A stretch of 64,000 nucleotides of DNA from Microbacterium sp. BH-3-3-3 (GCF_007679045.1 NZ_VEFS01000001.1:615520-679519), one strand, 5' to 3'. Numbered from the stretch's first letter, positions 20,771 through 29,345 are shown. Notes: a model not told the origin generated them from the letters alone. Numbers and translations are program-made.

Positions 20771-21838
20771 TCAGTCGGTGCGCTCGAGCAGGGCGACGCC
20801 GATCTTCGAGTCGGCCATGCCGTAGAACACGAAGTGACGACCGTCGATCTCCTCGATCGCGGTCGGGAACACGACGTTGGGCACGATGCCGCTGCGCTCG
20901 TCGTCGGTCTCGGGAGCCAGGAGCGGCTCGGGCGTGCGCGCGATCACGCGGCTGGGGTCAGCGGCATCCAGGATCAAGGCCCCGGCGGCGTAGTTGACCT
21001 TCTGCTGCTGCGAGAACGCGCTGTCGATCACGCCGGTCACCCCGTGGTGCAGCACGAGCCACCCCTCGGGGATGCGCAGCGGCGGCGGACCGCCACCGAT
21101 CTTGACCTCTTCGAAGGGGTACTGCGGCCCCGCGACGAAGCGGTGCTGTCCCCAGAGCGCGAGCGCCGAGAGGTCGTCGCGGACGGCCTCGAGGGGCACG
21201 TAGCTGATCCAGATCGACTGCCGCTGGTCTTCGATCCCGGCCGGCACGCGCACGCCCTGGCCGGGCTTGGTCTCGCCGAGGTCCCACATCGGGCGGTGCA
21301 GCACCGCGAGCGACTCGGTGCCGTCGGGCGCCGTGACCGGCTCGGGGAAGAACACCGTGTCCTTGTTGTGGAACAGGTTGAGGTCCATGTCGAGGTCGTC
21401 CTGGTAGCGGAACATCGCCGGCCCCAGCCGCTTCCACTCGCGCAGGTCCTCCGACACGGCGACGGCCGTGCGGGGTCCGAGCGGGCCGTAGGCGACGTAG
21501 GTCATCACGTGCAGGCCCAGGGCCTCGATCCACGTGGTGCGGGGGTCTTCGGTGCCGGCGTTGCCGACGCCGCGCTCCCACCCGCGATCGGGCTGCAGCA
21601 CGATGCCCTCGCGCTCGACCGAGACGGGCACGCCGTCGTCGATCACGACGCGGGCGATGCCGACGCGCGAGACGTTTCCCTCCGCGACCAGGCGGGGCAG
21701 CAGGTACAGCTGGCCGTCGGGGCCGCGTCCGGATGCCGGGTTGAGCACGCCCTCGGCCTCGTCGGCGTTGCCGGGCTCGGGGGTCATCACCACCCCGACG
21801 CGCGTGAGGCGGTAGGGGACGGGGGATTCGGGGGTCAT
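20771..21838 (-). CDS. GH130 family glycoside phosphorylase/hydrolase
   Basis: A 355-residue cytosolic five-bladed beta-propeller enzyme of family GH130, whose members phosphorolyse or hydrolyse beta-mannosides such as beta-1,4-mannobiose or mannosyl-N-acetylglucosamine. Visible motifs are LNPASGRGPDGQLYLLPRLV, NAGTEDPRTTW, DLDMDLNLFHNKDTVFFPE, IWISYVPLEAVRDD and the metal/phosphate region KIGGGPPPLRIPEGWLVLHHGV. ATG 21838 has AAAGGA at good spacing; an ATG at 21844 overlaps the permease stop but leaves no room for a ribosome site. The enzyme would act on the sugar brought in by the adjacent ABC importer. Confidence 0.9.
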   Translation of the reverse strand: MTPESPVPYRLTRVGVVMTPEPGNADEAEGVLNPASGRGPDGQLYLLPRLVAEGNVSRVGIARVVIDDGVPVSVEREGIVLQPDRGWERGVGNAGTEDPRTTWIEALGLHVMTYVAYGPLGPRTAVAVSEDLREWKRLGPAMFRYQDDLDMDLNLFHNKDTVFFPEPVTAPDGTESLAVLHRPMWDLGETKPGQGVRVPAGIEDQRQSIWISYVPLEAVRDDLSALALWGQHRFVAGPQYPFEEVKIGGGPPPLRIPEGWLVLHHGVTGVIDSAFSQQQKVNYAAGALILDAADPSRVIARTPEPLLAPETDDERSGIVPNVVFPTAIEEIDGRHFVFYGMADSKIGVALLERTD

Positions 21839-21840
21839 TG

Positions 21841-22668
21841 TCATCCTTTCACTCCGGATCCGAGGTCGTTCGAGGTGAAGTAGCGCTGGAAGATCAGGAA
21901 CAGCGCCACCGCGGGTGCGGCGAGCACGACGGCGCCGGCCATCATGGCGCCGAAGGGGTTGGTGGTGGATGCCGCGATGTTCGAGATGAAGTTCGCCAGC
22001 GACACCGCCAGGGGCTGCATCGTGGCGTCCTTCGTGATCAGGAACGGCCAGAGGAACTCGTTCCACGGACCGATGAAGGTCAACAGCACCGCCGTGAGCA
22101 GCGCCGGGCGCACGAGGGGCAGCGCGACGCTCCACAGCAACCGGAACTCGTTGGCGCCGTCGATACGGGCGGCGTCGAAGAGCTCCTTGGGCAGTTGCAG
22201 GAAGTACTGGCGGAAGATGACCACGGCCGTGGAGTTGATGAAGAACGGCAGGATCATGCCCAGGTAGCTGTCGCTCAGGCCGTAATCGCGGGCGATCATG
22301 ACGTAGAGCGGGATCATCAGCAGCTGGAACGGGATCACCTGCACCAGCAGCACGAGCGCGAAGGTCGCGGAGCGTCCGCGCCACCTCAGCACCGCGAGCG
22401 CGTACCCGGCGAGCACGCCGAACACGAGCGTGCCGAGGATGACGCCGCCGGTGAAGATGCCCGAGTTCGCCAGGCCCTGCAGCAGGTTGATGCGCCCGTC
22501 GATCGCGGTGTAGTTCTCCACCGTGAGGTTGGAGGGGTGCGGGAACGCCCCCGCGATCGAGGTGTCGGGGCTCGTCTGCAGCGACCCGGCGATCATGTAA
22601 TAGAAGGGGAACAGGAACGCGAGCGCACCGACGGTCAGCACGCTGTACGTGACGATCTTGCTTCTCAT
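21841..22668 (-). CDS. carbohydrate ABC transporter permease, MalG type
   Basis: A 275-residue inner-membrane subunit with six predicted membrane segments. The cytoplasmic coupling motif EAA-like sequence QLPKELFDAARIDGANEFRLLWSVALPLVRPA is complete. The C-terminal MalG-like region is FQRYFTSNDLGSGVKG. It overlaps the MalF-type permease upstream by 4 bp (22665-22668), and its stop touches the GH130 start region. No ATPase gene is in the operon, so a shared MsiK/MalK-type ATPase encoded elsewhere presumably powers the importer, as is usual in Actinobacteria. Confidence 0.95.
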   Translation of the reverse strand: MRSKIVTYSVLTVGALAFLFPFYYMIAGSLQTSPDTSIAGAFPHPSNLTVENYTAIDGRINLLQGLANSGIFTGGVILGTLVFGVLAGYALAVLRWRGRSATFALVLLVQVIPFQLLMIPLYVMIARDYGLSDSYLGMILPFFINSTAVVIFRQYFLQLPKELFDAARIDGANEFRLLWSVALPLVRPALLTAVLLTFIGPWNEFLWPFLITKDATMQPLAVSLANFISNIAASTTNPFGAMMAGAVVLAAPAVALFLIFQRYFTSNDLGSGVKG

Positions 22669-23639
22669 GATTCCTCCCTTCCGACGAACCGGCGCTGCAG
22701 CAGCGCGATGACGAGCACGAAGATGATCAGCACCACGCCGATGGCCGCGGCCACGTCGGGGTTCTGCTGTTCGATGCCCTTCTGGTAGATGAGGAGCACG
22801 GGCGACGTGGACGCACCGTTGGGTCCGCCGCCGCTCGTGAGCAGGTAGGGCTCGGTGAAGAGGTTCGCGCCCGTGATGGTCGACAGCAGCAGCACGAGGA
22901 ACGTCGCGGGCCGCACGCCCGGCACGGTGACCGCGAAGAACTGGCGGATGCGCCCGCCCCCGTCCACCGCAACCGACTCGTGCAGCTCGCGCGGCACGTT
23001 CTGCAGGGCGGCGAGGTAGAGCAGGATGTAGAACCCGAGGCCCTTCCAGGTGACGAACAGCGCGATCGTGGGCATCGCCAGCGCGGAGTTGACCAGCCAC
23101 GACGGGTTCGGCGCGAGGGGTCCGAGCACGTTGTTGACCAGGCCCGTGTTCGAGAACAGGAACAGCCACACGGCGACCACGGCGACGGATGCCGTGACGT
23201 AGGGCACGTAGAACGCCACCCGGAAGAAGGTGCGGGCGCGCACTGCGCGATCGAGCGCCGTCGCGAGCAGGATCGACAGCACCACGGTCAGCGGCACGTT
23301 GATCAGCAGGAAGACGCCGACGTTGCCGAAGGCCCGCCACACGTCGGGATCGCTCAGGGCGGTGACGTAGTTGTCGAAGCCGACGAAGGGCCGGTCGACG
23401 TTGGCGCCGGGGGCGGTGAAGAAGTAGTCGTGGAACGACATCCACACCGCGAAGATGATCGGGTACGCGAACACGACCCCGATGAAGATCAGGTACGGGG
23501 CGGAGAACAGGATGCCGAGCGGCTGCGCTCCGAACGGGCGGCGCCGCGTCTTGGTCGTGGTCTCCGCGCCCCCCGCACGGCCCGGCCGCCCGGGGTCGCC
23601 CCCGGTGCGGCCGGCCGTGCCGGCGACGGACGTGGTCAT
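22665..23639 (-). CDS. sugar ABC transporter permease, MalF type
   Basis: A 324-residue permease with a cytosolic Thr/Arg/Gly-rich N-terminus (about 45 residues), then six hydrophobic segments beginning LGILFSAPYLIFIGVVFAYP. The coupling motif is NVPRELHESVAVDGGGRIRQFFAVTVPGVRPA. The protein pairs with the downstream MalG-type permease to form the channel for the sugar bound by the upstream lipoprotein. ATG 23639 starts 1 nt after the lipoprotein stop, so translation is tightly coupled. Confidence 0.95.
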   Translation of the reverse strand: MTTSVAGTAGRTGGDPGRPGRAGGAETTTKTRRRPFGAQPLGILFSAPYLIFIGVVFAYPIIFAVWMSFHDYFFTAPGANVDRPFVGFDNYVTALSDPDVWRAFGNVGVFLLINVPLTVVLSILLATALDRAVRARTFFRVAFYVPYVTASVAVVAVWLFLFSNTGLVNNVLGPLAPNPSWLVNSALAMPTIALFVTWKGLGFYILLYLAALQNVPRELHESVAVDGGGRIRQFFAVTVPGVRPATFLVLLLSTITGANLFTEPYLLTSGGGPNGASTSPVLLIYQKGIEQQNPDVAAAIGVVLIIFVLVIALLQRRFVGREES

Positions 23640-23640
23640 G

Positions 23641-24924
23641 TCACTTCCCCGCCGCGAGCTGGTCGATCTGGGTCTTGGCATCCGTCAAGAAGGTCTTGAC
23701 GTCGCCCTCGCCGAAGATGACGGCCTGGGAGTACCCGTCGCGGAACGCCTGCCAGATCTCCACGGAGTTCTGCACGTTCGGCACCTCGACGGTGCGGGCG
23801 GCCTGGTCACCGAACTGCTGGTACGACGGGTTGGCCGAGAAGTAGTCGGCGTAGGTCGTCGTGAGGTCGGTGCGCAGCGGCATCTGTCCGGTCTCCTCGA
23901 GCCACGTGCCGTCCTGCTCCTCGCTCGTGGCGAACTTCAGCACGTCCCACGCGGTGGCCTTGTTGTCGCACGCGGTGAACAGGCCGACGTTCTTCGCGTC
24001 GCTGAAGGTCCACGTGTCGGAGGCGGCGGTGCCCTTCTCGGTCGGCACGGGGACCGAGCCCCAGTTCACCTTGTCCTTGTAGACCGAGATGGCCCACGGC
24101 CCGACGATCGCCATGGCGGCCTGGCCGTCGGCGAACGCGTCGCCCTGGTACTGCTCGTTGCCGGCGAGCTGGTCGCTGTAAATGGTGCGCCAGAAGTCGG
24201 CAACCGCTTCGCCGTCCGCGTCGTCGAAGGTCGCCTGACCGTCTTCGACCAGCTGCTTGCCGCCCGTCTGCGCGGCGTACAACGGGTAGAAGTCGAACCA
24301 CGACTGGAAGAACTCGCTCGTGGGCGCCGGGTTGATCGCGTACGGCGCGACCCCGGCCGACTTCAGCGTCTGCGCGGTCTGGAGGAACTCGTCGTAGGTC
24401 GACAGCTTCGGGTTCTCGGCGTCGAGGCCGGCCTGGGCGAAGAGGTCCTTGTTGTAGAAGATCATGACCGGGTTGCTCTTCCACGGCAGCTGGTAGAAGC
24501 CGCCGTCGTCGGAGCGGTACTGGTCGGCGAGGTCGCCGCTGCGGTCGGTGATGTACTGCTCGCCGTCGGGGAAGTCCGACAGGTTGACCAGTCCGCCCTG
24601 CTTCTGGAAGCCGGGGACGGCCGCGGGCGAGGTGTTGAAGATGAGGCACGGCGCGTTGCCGGCGGTGATCGCGGCCCCGATGACCTCTTCGCTCGAGGAT
24701 CCGGCGGGGATCTCCTGCGCGGTGATCTGCTGGTCGGGGTTGGCGTCGTTCCACGCCTTCACCATCTGCTCGCCCCACGCGATCTCGGCGTCGTTGTTGG
24801 AGTACCAGATGGTGATCGGGCCGCGGGCGTCCATGCCCGAGCTCGCTCCTCCCCCGCCGCTGCAGGCGGACAGGGCCAAGACGCCGGTGGCGGCGAGTGC
24901 TGTGGTCAGAATGCGTCGTCGCAT
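23641..24924 (-). CDS. extracellular sugar-binding lipoprotein of ABC importer
   Basis: A 427-residue family 1 solute-binding protein. The signal peptide MRRRILTTALAATGVLALSA is followed by Cys21 in a proper lipobox (LSAC), so it is lipid-anchored outside the membrane. The mature protein has the two-lobe pattern ITIWYSNNDAEIAWGEQMVKA, LPWKSNPVMIFYNKDLFAQAG and AMAIVGPWAISVYK. The ribosome site AAGGAGG lies 6 nt before ATG 24924. It should capture an oligosaccharide, likely the GH130 substrate or its precursor, and pass it to the two permeases. It follows the LacI gene by 38 nt. Confidence 0.95.
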   Translation of the reverse strand: MRRRILTTALAATGVLALSACSGGGGASSGMDARGPITIWYSNNDAEIAWGEQMVKAWNDANPDQQITAQEIPAGSSSEEVIGAAITAGNAPCLIFNTSPAAVPGFQKQGGLVNLSDFPDGEQYITDRSGDLADQYRSDDGGFYQLPWKSNPVMIFYNKDLFAQAGLDAENPKLSTYDEFLQTAQTLKSAGVAPYAINPAPTSEFFQSWFDFYPLYAAQTGGKQLVEDGQATFDDADGEAVADFWRTIYSDQLAGNEQYQGDAFADGQAAMAIVGPWAISVYKDKVNWGSVPVPTEKGTAASDTWTFSDAKNVGLFTACDNKATAWDVLKFATSEEQDGTWLEETGQMPLRTDLTTTYADYFSANPSYQQFGDQAARTVEVPNVQNSVEIWQAFRDGYSQAVIFGEGDVKTFLTDAKTQIDQLAAGK

Positions 24925-24962
24925 GTCTTCCTCCTTGTGTGTGCGGGATGACCCGCGGTGCG

Positions 24963-25988
24963 TCAAGCGGTCGGCGGCGCCCCGGTCGAGGCGCGGACGA
25001 TGAGTCGGGGATCGGGCAAAGCGAGGGCCTCGGCGGCACCGCCCGTGGTGGCGGCCAGCAGCGCGCGGGCGGCGGCGGCTCCCCAGCCCCGCGCGTCTGT
25101 GGCGACGCTGGTGAGGGCAGGGAAGAGGTGGCGGCCGATCTCGGCGTCGTCGAACCCCGTGATCGACAGGTCGCGCGGCACGACCAGCCCGCGACGCTGC
25201 GCGCGGCCGAGACCGGCGATGGCCATGTTGTCGTTCGAGTACACGATCGCGGTCGGGGGCACGTCGGCGTCGAGCAGCGCATCCGTGGCCCGGGCGCCGT
25301 CGGCCGCGCTGAAGTCGGTCGGCACGACCCGGGACCGGATGCCGCGGTCTGCAGCCGCCGCCTCGAACGCCGCCGTGCGGCTGCGGCCGTGGAGCATCGC
25401 GGTGGGGCCCGCCACGTGGGCGATGTCGGTGTGGCCGAGGTCGGCCAGGTGGTCGACCGCGAGACGGATGCCCGCTCCGTCGTCGACCGACACCGAGGTG
25501 AAGGGGCTGTCGACGTCGGGGACGCCGAGTGTGACGGCGGCGATGCCGAGCTCGGCGACCAGCGCGATGCGGGGGTCGCCCGCGCGGAGGTCGGAGAGGA
25601 TCACGCCGTCGACGCGGCGATCGGCGACCAGGCCGCGGTAGGTCTCCTCCTCGTGGCGACCGGGGGTGGCCGCGGCCAGCACGAGCACCTGGCCCGAGAC
25701 CGAGAACTCGTCTTCGACGCCCGCGATGAACGAGGGGAAGAAGGGGTCGGCGGCGATCACGTCGGGGCTGCGACCGATCACGAGACCGCACGCGAACGCC
25801 CGGCCGACGCTGAGCGAGCGAGCCCGGAGGCTGGGGCTGAAACCCATGTCGGCGGCGACGGCGAGGATGCGGTCGCGGGTGTCGGGGGCGACGCCCGCGC
25901 GGCCGTTCAGCGCGAACGAGACGAGGCCCTTGCTCACGCCGGCGCGGCGCGCGACATCGGCGATGGTGGGTCGCGTGTCGTTCGTCAT
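24963..25988 (-). CDS. LacI family transcriptional repressor
   Basis: A 341-residue regulator. Residues 8-55 form the LacI helix-turn-helix and hinge helix (TIADVARRAGVSKGLVSFALNGRAGV, then FSPSLRARSLSVG). Residues about 60-335 form a periplasmic-binding-like sugar sensor domain (LVIGRSPDVIAADPFFPSFIAGVEDE, VDGVILSDLRAG, GFDDAEIGRHLFPALTSV). It is the first gene of the sugar operon, with its stop 38 nt before the lipoprotein start. Two identical LacI-type operators lie 29-67 nt upstream of its start, so it probably represses itself and the whole operon until the imported sugar binds. Confidence 0.94.
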   Translation of the reverse strand: MTNDTRPTIADVARRAGVSKGLVSFALNGRAGVAPDTRDRILAVAADMGFSPSLRARSLSVGRAFACGLVIGRSPDVIAADPFFPSFIAGVEDEFSVSGQVLVLAAATPGRHEEETYRGLVADRRVDGVILSDLRAGDPRIALVAELGIAAVTLGVPDVDSPFTSVSVDDGAGIRLAVDHLADLGHTDIAHVAGPTAMLHGRSRTAAFEAAAADRGIRSRVVPTDFSAADGARATDALLDADVPPTAIVYSNDNMAIAGLGRAQRRGLVVPRDLSITGFDDAEIGRHLFPALTSVATDARGWGAAAARALLAATTGGAAEALALPDPRLIVRASTGAPPTA

Positions 25989-26016
25989 CCGTCACTCCGT
26001 CGTGGGGGCCTGCGGC

Positions 26017-26030
26017 CTAAACCGGTTCAG
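26017..26030. promoter_or_regulatory. LacI-type operator 1
   Basis: CTAAACCGGTTCAG has the central AAACCGGTT palindrome typical of LacI-family operators and is identical to the copy at 26042-26055. Confidence 0.82.
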
Positions 26031-26041
26031 TAATCAAAACT

Positions 26042-26055
26042 CTAAACCGGTTCAG
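26042..26055. promoter_or_regulatory. LacI-type operator 2
   Basis: A second identical CTAAACCGGTTCAG, centre-to-centre distance 25 bp from operator 1, about two and a half helical turns. The pair lies in the A/T-richer promoter region ahead of the lacI gene. Confidence 0.82.
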
Positions 26056-26159
26056 AGATAGTAGTCAAGACCTTGCAGGGTTCCCCCAGGGTGCGGTTGG
26101 CTCGGAAATCCGCGCGCGGGTGGGCAGCGCAACCCCCGCCCGATGTCGCACCCCCTGAG

Positions 26160-26165
26160 TAGCCT
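26160..26165 (+). promoter_or_regulatory. -10 element, leaderless start of the flavoprotein gene
   Basis: TAGCCT followed by GAGCGAC and ATG 26173, with no Shine-Dalgarno. Nearly the same string precedes the GNAT start at 11024. Confidence 0.58.
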
Positions 26166-26172
26166 GAGCGAC

Positions 26173-27600
26173 ATGAGCGAACGCGAATACGACCTCATCG
26201 TCATCGGTGCCGGCCCCGTCGGCGAGAACGTGGCCGACCATGCCGTGCAGGCCGGCCTCACCGCCGTCATCGTCGAGTCCGAGCTCGTCGGCGGCGAGTG
26301 CTCGTACTGGGCCTGCATGCCGTCGAAGGCCTTGCTGCGCAGCGCCGCCGCGTTGCGCGCCGCACGCGACGTCGACGGGGCGAAGCAGGCGGTCACGGGC
26401 GACCTCGACGTCGCGGCCGTGCTCCGCCGTCGCGACACCATGACCAGCAACTACGACGACTCCGGTCAGGTGCAGTGGCTGCAGGGCGCGGGCATCGACC
26501 TCGTGCGCGGCCACGGCACCCTGACCGGCGAGAAGACCGTGCGGGTCACCGCCGCCGACGGCACGACAACCGACCTCGTCGCGCGCCACGCGGTCGCGGT
26601 CTGCACCGGGTCGGCTGCGCTCCTGCCCGACATCCCGGGTCTGGCCGACATCTCACCGTGGACGAGTCGCGAGGCCACCGCCGTCGAGCAGATCCCCGCA
26701 TCCCTCGCGATCATCGGCGGCGGCGTCGTCGGCGCCGAGATGGCCACCGCGTTCCAGAGTCTCGGCAGCGAGGTCACGATCATCGCGCGCTCCGGCCTGC
26801 TCGGCGGCAACGAGCCGTTCGCCGGCGAGCTCGTCACCGACTCCCTGCGCGAGCGCGGCGTCACCGTCAAGACCGGCGCCGACACCACCTCCGCTCGTCG
26901 CGACGACGACGGCCGCGCCACGCTCGAGCTCTCCGACGGCACGACCGTCACGGCCGACGAGGTGCTCGTCGCGATCGGTCGCACGCCCCGCACGCAGGAT
27001 CTGGGGCTGGATGCCGTGGGCCTCAAGCCGGGCACATGGCTCGAGGTCGACGACACCCTCCTCGTCCGCGGCTTCCATTGGCTGTACGCCGTGGGCGACG
27101 TCAACCACCGGGCGCTCCTGACCCACCAGGGCAAGTATCAGGCGCGCGCGGCAGGCGACGTGATCGCCGCCCGTGCGAAGGGCGACGAGATCGACGACGC
27201 TCCGTGGGGCGCTCACGTGGCGACCGCCGACCACGACGCCGTGCCGCAGGTGACGTTCACCGACCCCGAAGTGGCATCCGTCGGTCTCACCGCGAAGAAG
27301 GCCGACGAGAAGGGCCTGAACGTCAAGGTGGTCGACTACGACCTCGCGAGCATCGCCGGCTCGAGCGAGCAGTCCGACGCCTACGTCGGAAAGGCCCGCG
27401 CGATCGTCGACCTCGACCGAGGCGTGCTGGTCGGTGCGACCTTCGTCGGCCCCGACATCGCCGAGCTGCTGCACTCCGCGACCATCGCGATCGTCGGCGA
27501 GGTGCCGGTGAAGCGTCTGTGGCACGCGGTGCCGTCGTACCCGACGGTCAGCGAGGTGTGGCTGCGCCTGCTCGAGACCCTGGGTCGCGACTCGGCCTGA
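26173..27600 (+). CDS. FAD/NAD(P)-dependent disulfide oxidoreductase, lipoamide-dehydrogenase-like
   Basis: A 475-residue class I pyridine nucleotide-disulfide reductase. N-terminal FAD motif YDLIVIGAGPVGENVADHAVQAG, redox pair CSYWAC (Cys-x4-Cys) in GGECSYWACMPSK, NAD(P) motif IIGGGVVGAEMATAF, FAD motif WLYAVGDVNH, and a dimerisation domain from about residue 360. Lipoamide dehydrogenases have a C-terminal HPT-x-x-E dyad; here the equivalent reads SYPTVSE, so the catalytic base is Tyr or absent. The loop between the cysteines is also unusual. True lipoamide dehydrogenase activity is therefore doubtful; a mycothione, mercuric or quinone reductase-like role is possible. It is transcribed divergently from the LacI operon, apparently leaderless from ATG 26173. 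Confidence 0.85.
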   Translation: MSEREYDLIVIGAGPVGENVADHAVQAGLTAVIVESELVGGECSYWACMPSKALLRSAAALRAARDVDGAKQAVTGDLDVAAVLRRRDTMTSNYDDSGQVQWLQGAGIDLVRGHGTLTGEKTVRVTAADGTTTDLVARHAVAVCTGSAALLPDIPGLADISPWTSREATAVEQIPASLAIIGGGVVGAEMATAFQSLGSEVTIIARSGLLGGNEPFAGELVTDSLRERGVTVKTGADTTSARRDDDGRATLELSDGTTVTADEVLVAIGRTPRTQDLGLDAVGLKPGTWLEVDDTLLVRGFHWLYAVGDVNHRALLTHQGKYQARAAGDVIAARAKGDEIDDAPWGAHVATADHDAVPQVTFTDPEVASVGLTAKKADEKGLNVKVVDYDLASIAGSSEQSDAYVGKARAIVDLDRGVLVGATFVGPDIAELLHSATIAIVGEVPVKRLWHAVPSYPTVSEVWLRLLETLGRDSA

Positions 27601-27620
27601 GGCGGGGCGGGCGCGCGCTG

Positions 27621-27639
27621 TCGCTCGACGCTCGAGCGA
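27621..27639 (+). terminator. candidate terminator after the flavoprotein gene
   Basis: TCGCTCGA, loop CGC, TCGAGCGA: a perfect 8-bp stem 20 nt after the stop codon, without a T tract. Confidence 0.5.
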
Positions 27640-27697
27640 GCCGGGCGTTGATCTGTCGCGCCCGGATCCGCCCTCTCCTCACCCGGTGCCGACGGAA

Positions 27698-27703
27698 TAC
27701 GGT
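27698..27703 (+). promoter_or_regulatory. -10 element, leaderless start of the DUF1697 gene
   Basis: TACGGT followed by 6 nt and ATG 27710; no Shine-Dalgarno is visible. Confidence 0.5.
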
Positions 27704-27709
27704 CGCTTC

Positions 27710-28228
27710 ATGTCACGCCTCATCGCCCTGATCCGTGGAGTCGGTGGACCCACGGCGATGAAGATGCCCGCGCTGCGCGAGGTCCTGGCATCCGCCGGTC
27801 TGGGCGAGGTCGAGACGCTGCAGGTCGCGGGCAACCTCGTGCTCGACCCGGGGCGACGCAGCTCCGCCACCATCGCGAAGACGGTCCGCGCGGCGGTGCG
27901 GGAGGGGTTCGGCTTCGACCTGCCCGTCATCGTCCGCACCCACGCCGAGCTCGCCGACGCGCACGCGCGCAATCCGTTCGCGTCCGACCCCGAGGGTCAC
28001 TGGGTGCAGACCGTCTTCCTCGATCAGCCCGCCGCCACGACCACGCTCGAGCTCCCCACGGGCGCGCCGGAAGAAGTCGTGGTCGACGGGCGCGAGGTGT
28101 TCGTCCGCTACCCCGACGGCATCGGACGGTCGAAGGTGCAAGCGAGCTACATCGAGAAGCGACTCGGCGTCGTCGGCACGGCGCGCAACGCCAACACCGT
28201 CGCGAAGCTCATCGAGATGAGCGCGTGA
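27710..28228 (+). CDS. DUF1697 domain protein
   Basis: A 172-residue cytosolic protein of the DUF1697 family, whose function is unknown. It has the family layout: SRLIALIRGVGGPTAMKMPALREVLASAGLGEVETLQVAGNLVLD at the N-terminus (first half of the ferredoxin-like repeat) and the C-terminal FVRYPDGIGRSKVQASYIEKRLGVVGTARNANTVAKL, which contains the conserved TARNANTV. The usual N-terminal GINVGG is shortened to GVGG. Start ATG 27710 fits the leaderless -10 element. Its last 20 bp overlap the convergent EamA gene. Confidence 0.88.
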   Translation: MSRLIALIRGVGGPTAMKMPALREVLASAGLGEVETLQVAGNLVLDPGRRSSATIAKTVRAAVREGFGFDLPVIVRTHAELADAHARNPFASDPEGHWVQTVFLDQPAATTTLELPTGAPEEVVVDGREVFVRYPDGIGRSKVQASYIEKRLGVVGTARNANTVAKLIEMSA

Positions 28229-29162
28229 GCGCAGCGGCATCCGTCGCCTCGGGAGACACGGGCGCCGGAGGGCCCGCCGAGCGCTGACGGATCGTCACGG
28301 CGATCGCCGCGCACGCGATGACGGCGAGACCACCGGCCACGGTCCCGAGGGTCAGCGACTCTCCGAGCACGAGAGCCGCCCAGCCCAGCGACAGCACCGG
28401 CTGGGCGAGCTGCAGCTGGCTGACGCGGGCCATGGGTCCGATCGCGAGTCCGCGGTACCAGGCGACGAACCCGAGGAACATGCTCACCACCGCGAGGTAG
28501 GCGAACGATCCCCACGCGGCGGGATCCGCGGTGACCGGCGTGCGGATCGCGGAGAAGAGGGTCAGGCCGACCATCACGGGGCTCGACAGCACGAGCGCCC
28601 ACGAGATCGTCTGCCACGCGCCGAGTTCGCGCGCGAGCACCCCGCCTTCGGCGTAGCCCACGGCGGCGGCCACGACCGCGCCGAGCAGCAGCAGATCGGT
28701 GGCATGCAGCCCCTCACCCCCGGAACCGCCGACGGCGAAAGCCACGGCGACGACGGCTCCGATCGCCGCCGCGATCCAGAACCCGCGGCCCGGTCGCTCG
28801 CGCGTGCGGAGCACCGCGGCCACGGCGGTGGCGGCGGGCAGCACCGCGATCACGACCGCGCCATGACTCGCGGGTGCCGAGGTCAGGGCGAACGAGGTCA
28901 GCAGCGGAAAGCCCAGCACCACTCCCCCGCCGACGATCGCGAGGCGTGCGGCCTGCCGGGCCGACGGCATCCGCGACCGCGTCACCGCGAGTGCGACCGC
29001 CGCGATCGCCGCGGCCACGACGGCCCGCCCCGCCCCGACGAACAGCGGGTCGAGCTGCGCCACGGCGACGCGGGTGAAGATCACGGTGAACGAGAAGGCG
29101 AGCACGCCGAGGCCACCCCACACGAGGCCGCGCCGCGAGACATATCCGGATGCCGACTGCAT
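28209..29162 (-). CDS. EamA/DMT family transporter
   Basis: A 317-residue inner-membrane protein with ten predicted hydrophobic segments arranged as two EamA repeats (about residues 12-135 and 150-295), the drug/metabolite transporter layout. Markers are FTRVAVAQLDPLFVGAGRAVVAAAIAA, FALTSAPASHGAVVIAVLPAATAV at the end of repeat 1, and LGFVAWYRGLAIGPMARVSQLQLAQPVLSLGWAALVLGE in repeat 2. The substrate is unknown; relatives export amino acids or metabolites. It is the only gene in its unit and overlaps the convergent DUF1697 gene by 20 bp at the 3' end. Confidence 0.88.
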   Translation of the reverse strand: MQSASGYVSRRGLVWGGLGVLAFSFTVIFTRVAVAQLDPLFVGAGRAVVAAAIAAVALAVTRSRMPSARQAARLAIVGGGVVLGFPLLTSFALTSAPASHGAVVIAVLPAATAVAAVLRTRERPGRGFWIAAAIGAVVAVAFAVGGSGGEGLHATDLLLLGAVVAAAVGYAEGGVLARELGAWQTISWALVLSSPVMVGLTLFSAIRTPVTADPAAWGSFAYLAVVSMFLGFVAWYRGLAIGPMARVSQLQLAQPVLSLGWAALVLGESLTLGTVAGGLAVIACAAIAVTIRQRSAGPPAPVSPEATDAAALTRSSR

Positions 29163-29235
29163 CCCCCCACCCTGCGAGACCGGGCGCCGCGCTCGCGCGG
29201 TCCACTCGCCCCCGCGTGGCCTGCGGCGGTCCCGT

Positions 29236-29287
29236 CCGGTTTGGGGCAGTCCCCTCCGGTTTGGGGCAGTCCCCTCCGGTTTGGGGC
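29236..29287. repeat. 20-bp tandem repeat, 2.6 copies
   Basis: CCGGTTTGGGGCAGTCCCCT is repeated head to tail at 29236, 29256 and (partly) 29276, and runs straight into the left arm of the palindrome at 29279-29345. Each unit contains GGGGCAGTCCCC, itself a hairpin. Confidence 0.85.
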
Positions 29288-29345
29288 GGATTCCGTCGTT
29301 CGGGGCGGATGATTCACGCCCCGAACGACAGAACGCGCCCCGAAC
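29279..29345. repeat. 67-bp imperfect palindrome, copy 1
   Basis: Arms of about 29 nt (GTTTGGGGCG to TCGTTCGGGGCG, and CGCCCCGAACGA to CGCCCCGAAC) pair with only about three mismatches around the 9-nt loop GATGATTCA. A second copy in the same orientation lies at about 30619-30688, so the two flank one membrane-protein gene. Confidence 0.85.

Noticed and set aside
18727..20825. Plus-strand frames over the secreted glycosidase
   Set aside because: The minus-strand frame has a signal peptide and glycosidase-like motifs; the plus frames lack any.
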